This document shows, one piece after another, positions 30,412 to 41,556 of a stretch of 64,000 bases of DNA. The position numbers were made by a program, and so were the translations under genes. The notes below the pieces were generated by a model. It was not told the DNA's origin. It saw nothing but the letters and a program-made list of their open reading frames with translations, and did not search any database. Origin of the DNA: Neostapfia colusana (Eukaryota > Streptophyta > Magnoliopsida > Poales > Poaceae). Each line of letters begins with the position of its first letter. Position 1 is the stretch's first letter. The stretch covers positions 58,521,900 to 58,585,899 of the forward strand of contig JASWHV010000002.1 of NCBI GenBank assembly GCA_030760725.1, read 5' to 3'.

Positions 30412-32361
30412 ATGTCATAGAGCTAAGAGGTGTGACTTGCACACAAAGTCACAGCCTCGGTGGGAAATTCCACCGAGCAGTGGCCGGGTGTACCACCGAG
30501 AAGAAGCCGGCGCCGCCAGCTGCTTCCTACCTAGCGCGCTGGCGGCCAGGGCGGCCTTCTCGTGCCCCCACACGACCCTCACCGCCCCAGCCGAGCGAAG
30601 ACCGGATGTCTTCTTATCCTCGCCGGCGACATCGAGCAGCGCCATTCTTTTTCCCCCGAGCTCTCGGTCGATCGGGAAAACAGAGAAAACAATCGCACCC
30701 TCGCCTCTCCGAGCTGCTAGGCAGCGCCCTTAGCTCAAGCACCACTCTCCCGACACCTAGACCACCGAGTTTTGGCCTCTGTTCCCGTGATCAACGACGA
30801 CCGCCGTGACTTAGTTCAAAAACGGCGATCGTTCTCACATGGGAAGCACACCACAGCCACTTCCACGGCCGAGCAAGGGTGGCAAAAGGAGCGCACGGAT
30901 TCCACGCTGCTTCCACCTGATGCTCAAGCCACGTCGTGAGCTCTCGCCGGCGAATTCCGAGATTTTGCTCCGGCGGCCTCAACCCGAGCTTCTGGTACAG
31001 TTCCTTAAAATTCTCCTTCTCTACTCCTCCTTAAGTCATCAAACTTTGCACGTGTATGCTGGATTAGCCGGCGATCAATTCTCCTTTAGCATCCATAGCA
31101 TGAAAACGCCTCGGAGCGGTGGAATTCAAGCTCTACTAAGGGGGTTCGCCGCGGACCCATTCGGTCGCATGGTGCAACCGTATTTGCGGCCACTTCCGAG
31201 CTACTCTGGGGTTGTGCCGATCTTCCTAGAGCTGCGCTGGTTGTGTAGAGCCCATCGGTTCAAGTATTGGCTGGCTGGAGACCCCGGGCGACGGCGCCGA
31301 ACCACAGCAGTAGCCGCCGCACGTCTCCGAGCTGGTTCCGGCCACCGGCAGCCCAAGCAGAGCCCACCATCGTGTTCCTCGATGCCCTAAACCCTCTGGC
31401 GCCGAGTCTCTAGCTGGGCGGCGGCCGGAAACGCCGGTCCAGCGAGCAGCCGTCTGCTCCGGCGAGGGGGAAGCGCGCGGGCGCGAGAAAGAGGGCGGGA
31501 GGAAGAAGAAGACGCGGGGCCCGGCTGTCAGCGGCTCGTATTTTAAATCGGGAACGGGCTGCGGCTCGGGTCCGGTGTGCTGGCGCGCAAAAGACTCCGT
31601 AGACCCCGGTGTGCCGACGCCTCAGCACACAACACGTGTCCCCGTGTCCCACCAGCAGATTTAAACTTTTCCCCAATTTTCAGTTTTAGTTCAAACTTCA
31701 AATCCTCATAACATTGGCTAGGAAGATCCAAATCAAGTGAACTAAATTTTGTTGGATTCAGCTCTCTGAGCACGTTCCAGCAAATCAAGTTTCACTTCAT
31801 GAAGATCCTTAATTCTCCAGAATTAATTCCTCAACTTTTAAACTGTGTGGAATTTTAACTGGAGAATCCCTTGGAGGAAAATTCTGAAATTTTGCTGGGA
31901 TGTTCACCAGAATATCCCTGAACTACCATAAAAAATTCAGGTCCATTTGAGCTCATTTGGTCCACCTAATGGTGTGATTAATGAAACTGTTCCAGAGAAA
32001 ATGGAAAATGTTCAGAAACATTTTTCAGAATTTCTCTGAAATTGTTTAGCTCATATCTTTAGATAGAAACGTTCAAATTAAGTGAGACCAACTCCATTAG
32101 AACCCTCTAAAAATCTAGTTTTCAGAAAGTCATGGCTTGCTCCATGAAAACCCCTAGAATACCGAAAGAGCTCCAATTACGGTCAAGGACATAATTATTT
32201 GTGGGGAGCTCAAATGAGCTTTTCTGCAACTAAAACTTGACCAAGTCTCTGTTTAGGTGGTAAACAAGCCGCAATAAAAATTTCAGAGTCATTGAGTCTG
32301 TTTAGTGAGACTTAGAAGGTTCACAAGTTTAAAACTCAATTCAAATGCAATTAATTAATAC

Positions 32362-33638
32362 ATGTACTTCTTATATCATGTAGTCGCTAAGGTCGAGGAG
32401 GAACCCGAAGTCCTAGACTTCGTTACTCCGGAGGAGCATCTAGCCTACGACCAAGAGCAGCAAGGCAAGCTCCGGTTTACATTAACCTTTTTACAAATTT
32501 TTATTGTTTTGAGCACTTACTTGAGTATGATGATTCGTTGCATTAGAGTCTTGTTTGGAAACCCAATTGCATAGCCAAGAAAAACAATGGGTTGGGATTA
32601 GGATTGAAAAACCCGTTAGCTATTGCAATGCTAAGATAGTGTAGGATTTGGTACAAGTCGAGTAGTTGGAACTACTAGCGAGCATAGGCTAGAGGCACTC
32701 GACTCGGGTAGAGATAGCACATGAAACACATGGCAAGAAAAATAAGACCGAGCGGAGCGTAAGGGCAGCAGGACTTTGGGGCCTGTGTGCTATAGCTCCG
32801 CTTGTGTCGATTGAGGACTGAGCCGTGTGCGGGCCTGTTGAACAAGCTAGAACGCAGACCTACCGGCTATATGGGAACCGGGAAACCGATGTAACTCGGG
32901 TAGCTGGGTGTTGAGGCATAGCTGGTCGTTCAGAGAGTAGGTTGAGAGCTCGAGGTGTAAATCGGCTTGTGGCACTGAGATGCGCGTGCAGAGACCTCTT
33001 GCTCGGGATGATTGGACCGGTTCAGCATTTGGCTAACAGGTGAAAGGTGGTTGCGTACGGCGTCCGTGATTGTTGCTGTAGGCAACATCGAGTACGGGCG
33101 TACATGACGGGTTGTTCGTGTAACCCTGTAGGTGTAAATCGATTATAATTGCCGTCCCTCACGGTCAGTGAGTACCACTTGTTCACTGTACCGTGACGTA
33201 GAAAGAACAGGCTAGTCACATGTTAAAATGTTGCTGATTGAATGATGGACATTGATTGTTAATGATAGGCTGTAGTTTAGAGCTAATTAAAGTTCCTTTT
33301 AACTTTGGGCAAAGTACATGAGAGAAATGCGTTTCTTGTTTGATTGTGGCTCTCTCATGTGCCTTAGCGTAAGGTTCTCCACAACCTGCTAAAACTTGAA
33401 AGTAAGTTTCCACTAATTAGGCGAGTCCTTTGCAACTTGTTTTTATCTCATGTACCCATCACCCCTCATGTAGAAGTTCCATGTTTAGGAGAGACGGGTC
33501 AGTCTTGCTGAGCCTTCATGCTCACTGCTTGTGTTTGAAGCTTTTGCAGGATTCTATGAGGAAGGGGCTCCCGAAGAGGAGGCGGGACCCCAGGAGGGGA
33601 ATCCCGTCGAGTGGGAGTCGTGCACGCCGCCGTGTTAG
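32362..33638 (+). CDS. LTR-embedded two-exon acidic small protein, copy in element A
   Basis: Exon 1 (32362-32464, 103 nt) starts ATG and encodes MYFLYHVV, then KVEEEPEVLDFVTPEE and HLAYDQEQQ. Exon 2 (33550-33638, 89 nt) encodes FYEEGAPEEEAGPQEG and VEWESCTPPC, then TAG. The intron (32465-33549) is CAAG/GCAAGC to TTTTGCAG, phase 1. The joined product is 63 residues with about 17 acidic and very few basic side chains. It lies on the sense strand near the LTR 3' end, upstream of an AATAAA. The first eight residues are hydrophobic. No domain is recognised. The diverged copy in C (5080-6356) keeps exon lengths, phase and key residues. Without splicing the first exon would read on into intron sequence to 32574. 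Confidence 0.6.
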
Positions 33639-33759
33639 TGTGCGTGCGTGCTAACAAGGACACGTTCATGGGATGAACGTGAACTTGATCCGTAGTCTAC
33701 GCCCGTGAGTGTAGACTGGACCTATTTTGATGTAAAAATGTTCATAAACCACTTTATGT

Positions 33760-33765
33760 AATAAA
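33760..33765 (+). terminator. Polyadenylation signal, element A LTR
   Basis: AATAAA between the acidic ORF stop (33638) and the LTR end (33869), in the position shared with B, C and F. Confidence 0.6.
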
Positions 33766-33869
33766 AGTTTTGCTTCCGCTTTGTACCTTTGATGTGTGCT
33801 ATTCAGTGCTGTGCAACGCAGCACCCCTTAGCGTGATCCTGGCTCGACAAGACCGTTGGGGTCGTGTCA

Positions 33870-36177
33870 AGTACGTGGCAATCCGATGATGAAATCCATG
33901 CTGATGTCTTCCCACTTCCACTCGGGTACCTTCAAGGGTTGCAACAGTCCAGCGGGTCTTTGATGTTCAGCCTTCACCCGTTGGCATGTGTCGCATAGGG
34001 CAACATATTCGGCTATGTCCCTTTTCATACCATCCCACCAATAACAAGTTTTCAGGTCCTTGTACATCTTGGTACTTCCGGGATTTATGGAATAAGGTGA
34101 ATCATGTGCCTCCTTTAATATCGTGTCGCGGATGTGCTTCACGTTAGCACACAAATCCTTTTTCCTAGCCGAAGTGTACCCTTCTCGTCTTCCTTTAAGT
34201 CCTTTTCTATTCCTTGTCGGATCCTTTCCTTGATATCCTTGATTTCCTCATCCATTTCTTGGCCCTCTGTTATCTCTTGTTCCAACGAAGAGTGGAGTTC
34301 CATTACTTCCATCTCATTCAAGAACCCGAGATGTAACCGTTCGAACTCCTTTCGTAGCTCGGGTGGTAGCTCCCGAACCGTGAGTTGGTGACATGCTCCC
34401 TTCCGGCTCAATGCATCGGCTACTACATTGGCCTTTCTGGGGTGATAGTTGATTCCAACATCATAATCCTTGATAAGTTCCAACCATCGACGTTGCCTCA
34501 AATTCAAATCCGTTTGGGTGGATATGTACTTGAGGCTTTTATGATCCGTATAGATCTCACATCGATGACCAAGGATATAATGTCTCCAAATCTTTAATGC
34601 ATGCACCACGGCTGCGAGCTCCAAGTCATGTGTGGGGTACTTAAGCTCGTGTGTTCTTTAGTGGCCTTGACGCATAGGATACCACTTGTACTTCTTGCAT
34701 GAGCACACATCCAAGCCCTTGTCTGGATGCGTCACAGTATATGTCGAAGCTCTTGCTCACGTCCGGCAATACTAGAACCGGTGCTGTGGTTAGCCTTTTC
34801 TTGAGCTCCTCAAAGCTTTCTTGGCACGCTGTGTCCATTGGAAGTCTTTTCCTTTCATTAGCAATTCCATCATAGGTTTTGCTATCTTGGAGAAGTCCTT
34901 GATGAACCGTCGGTAGTATCCAGCCATCCCAAGAAAACTCCGAATATCCCTCACGTTTTGCGGTTGGTTCCACTTCAGAACATCTCCCACTATTCCAGGA
35001 TCAACCCATACTCCTTCCTCGGAGATGATGTGTCCTAGGAGCGATATCTCCTTTAGCCAAAATTGACATTTGCTTAGCTTGCATACAATTGATGCTCTCG
35101 CAGCTTTTGCAGTGTCAATATCAAATGTTCTTCTTGTTCCTCCTCACTTTTCGAATACACCATGATGTCATCAATGAAAACCACGACGAACTTGTCCAAG
35201 TACTCCATGAAAACCTTGTTCATGAGGTACATGAAATACGCGGGTGCATTCGTTAACCCAAAAGACATAACGGTATATTCATACGAACCATACCGTGTTC
35301 GAAAGGCAGTCTTGGGTATATCGGAGGGCTTAATCTTCAGCTGAAAGTATCCTGACCGAAGATCAATCTTGGAAAAGACTCGGGCTCACTTCATTTGGTC
35401 GAACAGGTCCTCTATACGGGGCATAGGGTACTTGTTCTTGATCATCACCTCATTGAGAGACCTATAGTCCACGCACATCCTTTGGGTTCCATCCTTCTTG
35501 TCTACGAAGAGCACGGGGGCTCCCCATGGTGACGAGCTTGGACATATAAAACCCTTCTCTAGCTGCTCTTGAATTTGCTTCTTGAGTTCCACTAGTTTGT
35601 TGACGGGCATCCTATATGGTCTCTTTGCTATAGGTGCAGTTCCGGGTACTAGGTCAATGGAAAACTCGATGTCCCGGTTAGGTGGCATACCTGGAAGTTC
35701 TTCCGGGAACACGTCCGAGAATTCTTGAACCACAGGAATGCTCTCCAATGTTGCTCCTTTGACGTGGTTCAACGTCACCTTCTCGGTTGCCGGTTGGACT
35801 GACTCGAACTCAATATGAGTACCGTGCTCGTTTGTCAACTGCAAGCTCCTCTCAGCACATTGGATTACTCCGTTGTGCTTGCTTAACCAATCCATTCCGA
35901 GTATTATGTCAAGCCCTTGGGAATCCAAGACAATGAGGTTGGCAAGGAAGTCTACCCCCCTTATTTTAAGGTTTACATTCGGACATACTATATTAGTCCT
36001 CATCTCTCCACCGGGAGAATTAACCAACATAGTATATTTCAAGTGTGATATGGGTAGATTATACTTGGCAACATACTTGGATGATATGAACGAAGGTGAT
36101 GCTCCAGAATCAAATAAAATGGTGCCTGGGTTGGAGTTAGCAAGGAACATACCAATCACGACGTCCTCAGCTTGTTA
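33870..36177 (-). pseudogene. pol: Element D pol: protease to integrase (broken)
   Basis: In order on the minus strand: protease (GTILFDSGASPSFIS, from about 36120), reverse transcriptase start (GFICPSSSPWGAPVLF, RMCVDYRSLNEVMIKNKYPM), a TGA at 35386-35388 after DLFDQMK, palm with VVVFIDDIMVYSKSEEE (about 35150), connection (FLGMAGYYRRFIKDFSKI), RNase H (FDIYCDASRQGLGC, IYTDHKSLKYI, NVVADALSRKG) and integrase zinc part (HDSPYSINPGSTKMY, CDTCQRVKAEHQ) ending at SMDFIIGLPRT where A is inserted. Frameshifts lie near 34145, 34650, 34830 and 35075. A TAA at 36175-36177 separates this from gag where related elements have Gln. Confidence 0.9.
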
Positions 36178-37349
36178 CGCTTCCTCAGCAGAGACATGGT
36201 TCACGTTGCCACGAGCGTAGTTCTTCTTTCCACAGTTTCCTTGATTGGCTCCTCCGTTTGGCTGTGGGTTCTGCTTGGGCACGTTGCTTGGTTGTCCAGG
36301 ACCTCTCTTCAGGCACTGGCTCGCAAAGTGTCCCGTCTCCCCGCATGCAAAGCATGCCTTGTTGCCCATGACAGCAGGTACGTTGGGACGAGGGTTTTGA
36401 ACAGGAGCGCCCATGTTTGGACGAGGCGCAGGAGGCAAAGGCACACGAGGTGCTTGCATGGTAGGACGTTGTTGTGGTGGCTGGTTAGGGCAAAACGATC
36501 CATACTGTGGTGTAGCCGGGGGCATGTACCGAGGGCGTACATTGCTCCCTTGTGGTTGGTATGGCATCTTTCTTTTGCCCTCTTGCTCGATCTCTCGGAT
36601 CTTGCTTTCAACCACTATGTCTTTGTCAACTAGCTTCTGGAAGCATGCATAATCATTGTTGAGGAGCTGAACTTGGATCTCATTGTTCAACCATCTCATG
36701 AACAAGTACTGCTTCCGTTGGTCGGAGTTGACATCCTCGGGGGCATACCTCGACAGCTGCGTGGACTTGTTAAGGTACTCATTCACGCTCTTCTGTCCTT
36801 GGCGGAGACCTTCAAACTATTGCCTTTTGAGCATCATTACTCCAGCAGGGATGTAATGAGAGGGAAACTCTCCTTGAAGTCAGTCCAAGTAATAGTCTCC
36901 GGGTCGACATGAGCATTGCAAAGGGCGTCCCACCAATCAGCGGCAGCTCCCATAAGTTGGTGCGATGCAAAGAGAACTTTCTCTCAGTCATTGCACTGAA
37001 CTATGGCAAGCTTCTTCTCCATGGATTTCAACCAATCATCGGCCTCCATATGATCATTAGCTTGAGCAAAAGTGGGTGGTTGAGTCGTCATGAACTCTCC
37101 CAGTCGGTTGTGAGCCGGCAGTGGTGGTGGTGGTGGTGGTGGTGGTGCCAGAACAGGGTTGTTGTTGTTGGCTTGCAGCTGACCCAAAGTTTGGATCATG
37201 GTTTGCATGAGCTGATTCTGCATAGCCATCAACCGTTCCAGGTTGTTTGCACAAGCTCCGGGGTTGTCATTCTCAGGAACTTTGACTTGGTCATCCTCTT
37301 GGTTGCCACGGACGTTCCTCCCTTGTCGGCCGGCTTTTCCTCTCACCAT
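36178..37349 (-). pseudogene. gag: Element D gag (broken)
   Basis: It starts at the ATG at 37349 (MVRGKAGRQGRN), directly after CACTCACAG on the minus strand. It has a poly-Pro stretch, MEADDWLKSMEKKLAIVQC, then TGA at 36984-36986 (probably from CGA), the gag core, TAG at 36817-36819, then EGLRQGQKSVNEYLN and a CCHC knuckle (CFACGETGHFASQC, about 36340). Two nonsense codons inactivate it. Confidence 0.9.
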
Positions 37350-37629
37350 CTGTGAGTGAGAGTCGGATAGATTAGAGGTTAGAAGTTTAGATAGATCCCT
37401 CCCAACTATATGCATCAAGGTGGATGGACTATATATCATCCTATATGAGGATGTGAATAAGTGCCGAAGCATCTCACATCTCTCTACTATGTGTGGATAT
37501 GGACAACGCTGAAACGTCCCACAACTCACACTAAGCACTCAATCACAAGCAATCATCACAAAAGCTCAGCACACAACTCCTATTCAAGGCTTAATCAATG
37601 GGGGTAATATGCGGTTTGGGGTGATACCA
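37350..37629 (-). other. Element D leader and partial primer site
   Basis: A short leader of 280 bases. At 37622-37629 the minus strand reads TGGTATCA, the first eight bases of the initiator-Met primer site, but continues CCCC instead of GAGC. The site is either decayed or for another tRNA. Confidence 0.6.
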
Positions 37630-39140
37630 TGTAGGATCGAAGTACACATGTAAAGCTACCAGGGGGGGTGAATGGTAGATAAAAAACTTTTCAGCGGAAG
37701 CAACAAAACACCCCTCAGCAGAAAATGGATCTGTTAAAGAAACCGTATGTGCGACTAATATAAACGTGTTCAACTGTGACAAAACTAGTATAGATTGTAG
37801 GGAATCAAGTCACGAAGACTTCACAACAAGAATCATGAAAATCCGTTGAGAGAAACTCAAGTTACGATCGAAAGATCGAACAAAGGTCAATCTGTCCTAC
37901 ACGAGAAAAAACAGTTCTTGAATACTGCAAAGAAACTCGTGTAGATCAAAAACCACAACTTAAATGACCGTGAAGTTTTCACAGATGATAGATAATCAAG
38001 TTTTGAAGACAACCCAAAAAGAATCACATCAATTGGATCTGTAAAACTCGAGTTATGATAAAACCACCGAAGCAAGGTAGTGCTGAACAGAAACTCGACG
38101 AGAAAAACTTGTCTGAAACAAGTCGGACGAACAAGGCACAAAAGTTCCTTTAGAATACGAACTTTACTTATCAAAACACAAGAGGAACAGCCCCAAAGTC
38201 GTGTACACACGAGCCTTGGCCTCCCTTGCTTATATAACCAGCCCTAAGGCCAACCCAATTCAAACTAGGACTCCTACTCCTACTTGGATTCAAACTGTAA
38301 CTTTCCAATACTGCTCAAGACTCTTCTACACGCAGATAGAAGCAATCTTAAGACTTCCAAACACCTTAGTAACATCCCAAACATTCCTAAAACAACTCAA
38401 ATTCATGACCCACACGAAATCCTATCATAACCAACTCAAAACTTTCCATATTTGTGTCAAACACGATTCAGCCGCAGCCTGAGTACATAACCTAGTCGGT
38501 TGGACCTTTCCAACCAATTCTTTACGTCCACATCTCTTCATCACGCCTCGGAACCATGCATCCACGTCCATGCACTCCTTGCACACATGCAAACATCTTC
38601 CAACGACGTCCAAGATACCTTCATATGCATTGTTCTTGATTCAAACATACTGCACAACCTCCCGATCAACTTCACCACAATTCCTCCCAAACTTGGTTTG
38701 CTGAACCTCATCTTCTCCCAAAGACTAGTTCAATGGATCCCATCACCAGCCATGTCTTGAACTCAAGCAACACCTGCACATGAATAAACAACCAATACTT
38801 CCGAGCACAAGTCCTCGACTTGACTCTCGTTAGTTCCGAAACTACATACGTGAGCACCTCACATAAGCATGTTGTAAACCATAGCAAAATTATATCAGCC
38901 ATAACCACCAAAACACACCAAAAACTTAGTAAAATAATACTAAGCAAACTTTCCATAAGAGTAAAGCAAGTTCGAAACATTGCAAGATAAAAGCAGAACC
39001 ATTGCAAGTTAAAAGCAGAACCTATCGTCGGACCTTGCAGGAGCTCGACCTAGAGTCGGACCATGTAAAAAAAGGTGTTTTGGTAGTATTCAAAACTTTT
39101 ATCGTCAAAGCCAATGTATTCAGAACACATAGGTCTCACA
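37630..39140 (-). repeat. Element D 5' LTR (about 1.5 kb, right end uncertain)
   Basis: The left end TGTAGGATCG abuts the primer site. The right end is placed at TCTCACA (39140) because it gives TGT..ACA ends and the next element starts six bases later. No second copy is visible to confirm it. No ORF in it is supported; the longest open stretches are unrelated to retroelement proteins. Confidence 0.6.
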
Positions 39141-39145
39141 ATCTC

Positions 39146-39792
39146 TGTAAGGGCCTCAGTTTTTGACACATGCTTGAAGTGTTCATCACCACACACACAC
39201 ACACCTCATTTGAAGCAAGTTGATGAACACATTTGAAGAGCAAGTAACCACCATCAACATACTCATTAGAGAACAAACTCACATATTGCAAAAGTGGTAT
39301 TTTCCACATGTAATACATAAGGGCTGGGCATATGAAAAACTCCTACACATTGCTAGGAATGTCCATGCCAAGTTTCACCCAAATTCAAAACCTCTTTGGA
39401 TCATTTTGGGCATAGCTAGAAAGAGGCAGTTTGAAACTACATTCAAATTCAAACTGTTTTTATCCCATGAATTCAAAAGTGGGAGACATATTCTTACTCA
39501 GCACATTTTTGTGAGCTCACACACAAATTTTCACTCCATTTTTGGAGTTAATCTTGACATGAGCTAAGTGGGGAAAATTCAAACTTTATTTCAATTTCAA
39601 ACTGAACATGTGCTGAAATTCATTCAAACCAAACCCAATTTGAATGCTAACCAATTCAAATGGTTCAAGGGTAGAAAATTCAAATCACCAGGGGCTTTGT
39701 GGGAACTACTGTTTACAACAGTGAATAGGAGTTAATCTCCGAGGTTAAAAATGAAAATGGACCCACATGTCAGCCATAGGGATGATTCAACC
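39146..39792 (+). repeat. LTR fragment E, 5' 647 bp of a plus-strand LTR
   Basis: It begins TGTAAGGGCCTCAG like the LTRs of A, B and F, runs through the AT-rich U3 with a CA run (39190-39203) and ends at GATTCAACC just after a degraded TCP site (about 39759-39767). A second LTR start follows at once (39793), so E is interrupted by G. The rest is not in the window. Confidence 0.85.
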
Positions 39793-41556
39793 TGTAAGGG
39801 TCTCAGTTTTTGACACATATTTGAAGTGTTCATCACCACACCACACACCTCATTTGAGGAAAGTTGATGAACACAAATGAAGAGCAAGTAACCACCATCA
39901 ACATGCTCATTAGAAAAACAAACTCACACATTGCAGAAGTGGTATTTTCCACATGTGATATAGGTCGGCTGGACATATGAAAACTCCTACACATTGCTAA
40001 GAATGTCCATTCCAAGTTTCACCCAAATTCAAAACCTTTTTGAGGTCATGTTGGGTATAGTTAGAAAGAGGGCAGTTTGAAACCATATTAAAATTCAAAC
40101 TGATTTTATCCCATGAATTTGAAAGTGGGAGGCAGATTCTTATTCAGCACATGTTTGTGAGCTCACACACCAATTTTCACTCCATTTGGAGTTGATCTTG
40201 ACATGAGCTAAGTGGGAAAATTCAAACTTTATTTGAATTCAAAACTGAACTTGTGCTGAAATTCATTCAAATCAAATCCAAGTTGAATTCTACTCAATTC
40301 AAATGGCTCATGGGTGAATAATTTGAATTACCAGGGGTAGTATGGGGCTCACTGTTTACAACAGGGATTAGGAGTAAATTTCAGAGGTTAATATTGGAAG
40401 TGGGACCCACATGTCAGCCACTACTCCAACTCAAACCGACTGAAAACCCAGCTCGGGTTCTTGCGCGGAACTGAGCAGCCGCCACGGCGAAGAGGCGACC
40501 GGGACACCACCTGCTTGCCACCCTGACGTGATGAACCGCCTCACAGCCCCCTTATCTACGGCACCGCCCTGATCGGAGCGATCACCGCCCACTCTGCTGC
40601 CTCCTCGCATCAGAACCGCACCATCGCTGCCGATCACTCAGAGCTGATCAGGGAAGCTTGATCACCGCCTCTCCGACCCCTCCAGAGCCACGGCAAGGTA
40701 CTAGAAACCTTCCTCCGTCTTCCCCGCGGCTAGAATTCAGCTGAAACCGGTTGATATCGGCTATGCCGAAAGATCACTTCGGTGACTTAAAACCACCGCA
40801 CCTCGGGCTCCCGTGGACAGCCCAACCGGGGCGTTGTCACGCTCGAGCCAAGGCACCCTTGGACGCGCTGGTGACCGGTGCTGCTCACCCCCGAGGACAG
40901 CCCGAGTGTTTGCTCACCGGCGGCGAATTTCCAGTTTCCCCCTTTCTGTGTGCAGAACAAACTTCGGGTGCGGTTCCGTCGAATTCGTACTCTAGAAAGG
41001 ATTAGAGGGCCTCAATCCGCTCTCACACAAACTAGACACAGTAACGCACAAGTTGCCTTCACATCCTTTGGCCGGAGAACCTCTGTACCCGGCGTAATTC
41101 GAGGTTTACCAATGGCGGAACAAACGGGAGGCATCGGGCGCATGGTGAGGACCTACTTCGAGCCTTCCCCGAGCTGCCTCGAGCTCGTGTCGACCTTTCC
41201 TGAGGTCCACTGATGCTTCCCGACCGGTTCCTCGAGTAGTTGAGGTGCTAGGGGAGTCGGCCGACACGGCCGAAGTTTTTCCGAGGCGGCGGCTCGTCGC
41301 CGACCATGCACCGGCCGTTGTCATGACGAGCTGACCCCAGAATCCTGTTCCCTGAGTGAAAGTAGGCAGGGGCGGCCAAGATTGTGAAGTTTGGAACTTT
41401 ACAGAAGCCGGCGGCGAGCTCTCCGGTGAGGTTCCTCGGCGGCAGAACGCGGGCAGCGGGAGGTTGACGAAGGGGTGGACCCCAGCTGTCAGTGGGAGAT
41501 ATTTTAAATCGGGATCGGGCTGCGGACGGGATCGGCTGTGCTGGCGCGCAAATACC
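39793..41556 (+). repeat. LTR fragment G, first 1764 bp of a plus-strand LTR
   Basis: It starts TGTAAGGGTCTCAG. It keeps the TCP-like palindrome (40400-40410, 607 bases in), the donor-like GGCAAG/GTACTAG (40697, 904 bases in, matching 905 in B) and the GC-rich block up to CGCGCAAATACC. There element F is inserted; the F LTR itself has the uninterrupted continuation (CAAATACCCTGTGG) at the homologous place. Bases 41552-41556 (atacc) should be the target duplication of F, and 39788-39792 (caacc) that of G. Confidence 0.87.
40400..40410. promoter_or_regulatory. TCP-like palindrome in LTR fragment G
   Basis: GTGGGACCCAC followed by ATGTCAGCC, at the conserved distance from the LTR start. Confidence 0.5.

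Larger units (their letters stand above)
8710..33869 (+). mobile_element. Element A: Ty3/gypsy Tekay-type retrotransposon, interrupted by B and truncated by C
   Basis: Visible parts are the pre-gag ORF remnant (8710-9536), gag-pol (9788-13672 and 29101-29724), polypurine tract (29776-29792) and 3' LTR (29793-33869). Element B separates the two pol parts and element C cuts off the 5' end. The right end (GTCGTGTCA at 33869) lies inside the integrase of element D. The following bases 33870-33874 (agtac) should be one target duplication, the other being left of the window. A is of the same family as B and F but carries nonsense codons, deletions and frameshifts. Confidence 0.93.
29793..33869 (+). 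repeat. Element A 3' LTR (4077 bp)
   Basis: TGTAAAGGCCTCAG at the start and GTCGTGTCA at the end. Order: AT-rich U3 with a CA run (29836-29847), TCP-like palindrome (30401-30411), hairpin CTCGGTGG/CCACCGAG (30453-30474), GC-rich block (about 30450-31620), AT-rich filler, acidic ORF (32362-33638) and AATAAA (33760-33765). Same architecture as B but strongly diverged, so A is older or of another subfamily. Confidence 0.95.
33870..39140 (-). mobile_element. Element D: older Ty3/gypsy chromovirus, 3' part displaced by A
   Basis: Minus-strand pol (33870-36177), gag (36178-37349), short leader, partial PBS (37622-37629) and 5' LTR (37630 to about 39140). Protein motifs differ clearly from A, B, C and F, so it is another family. 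Its integrase is cut by A after IIGLPRT. The rest of integrase and the 3' LTR must lie left of the window. It carries stops in gag, at the gag-protease border and in reverse transcriptase, and several frameshifts. Confidence 0.88.

Noticed and set aside
37630..39140. ORFs of 60-107 codons in the D LTR as host genes
   Set aside because: No motif, no splice structure, AT-rich, and inside a sequence bounded by TGT..ACA next to a primer site.
39146..41556. E and G as the two LTRs of a single element
   Set aside because: Both are LTR starts in the same direction with no internal region between them. G interrupts E at base 647, so they are two separate insertions.
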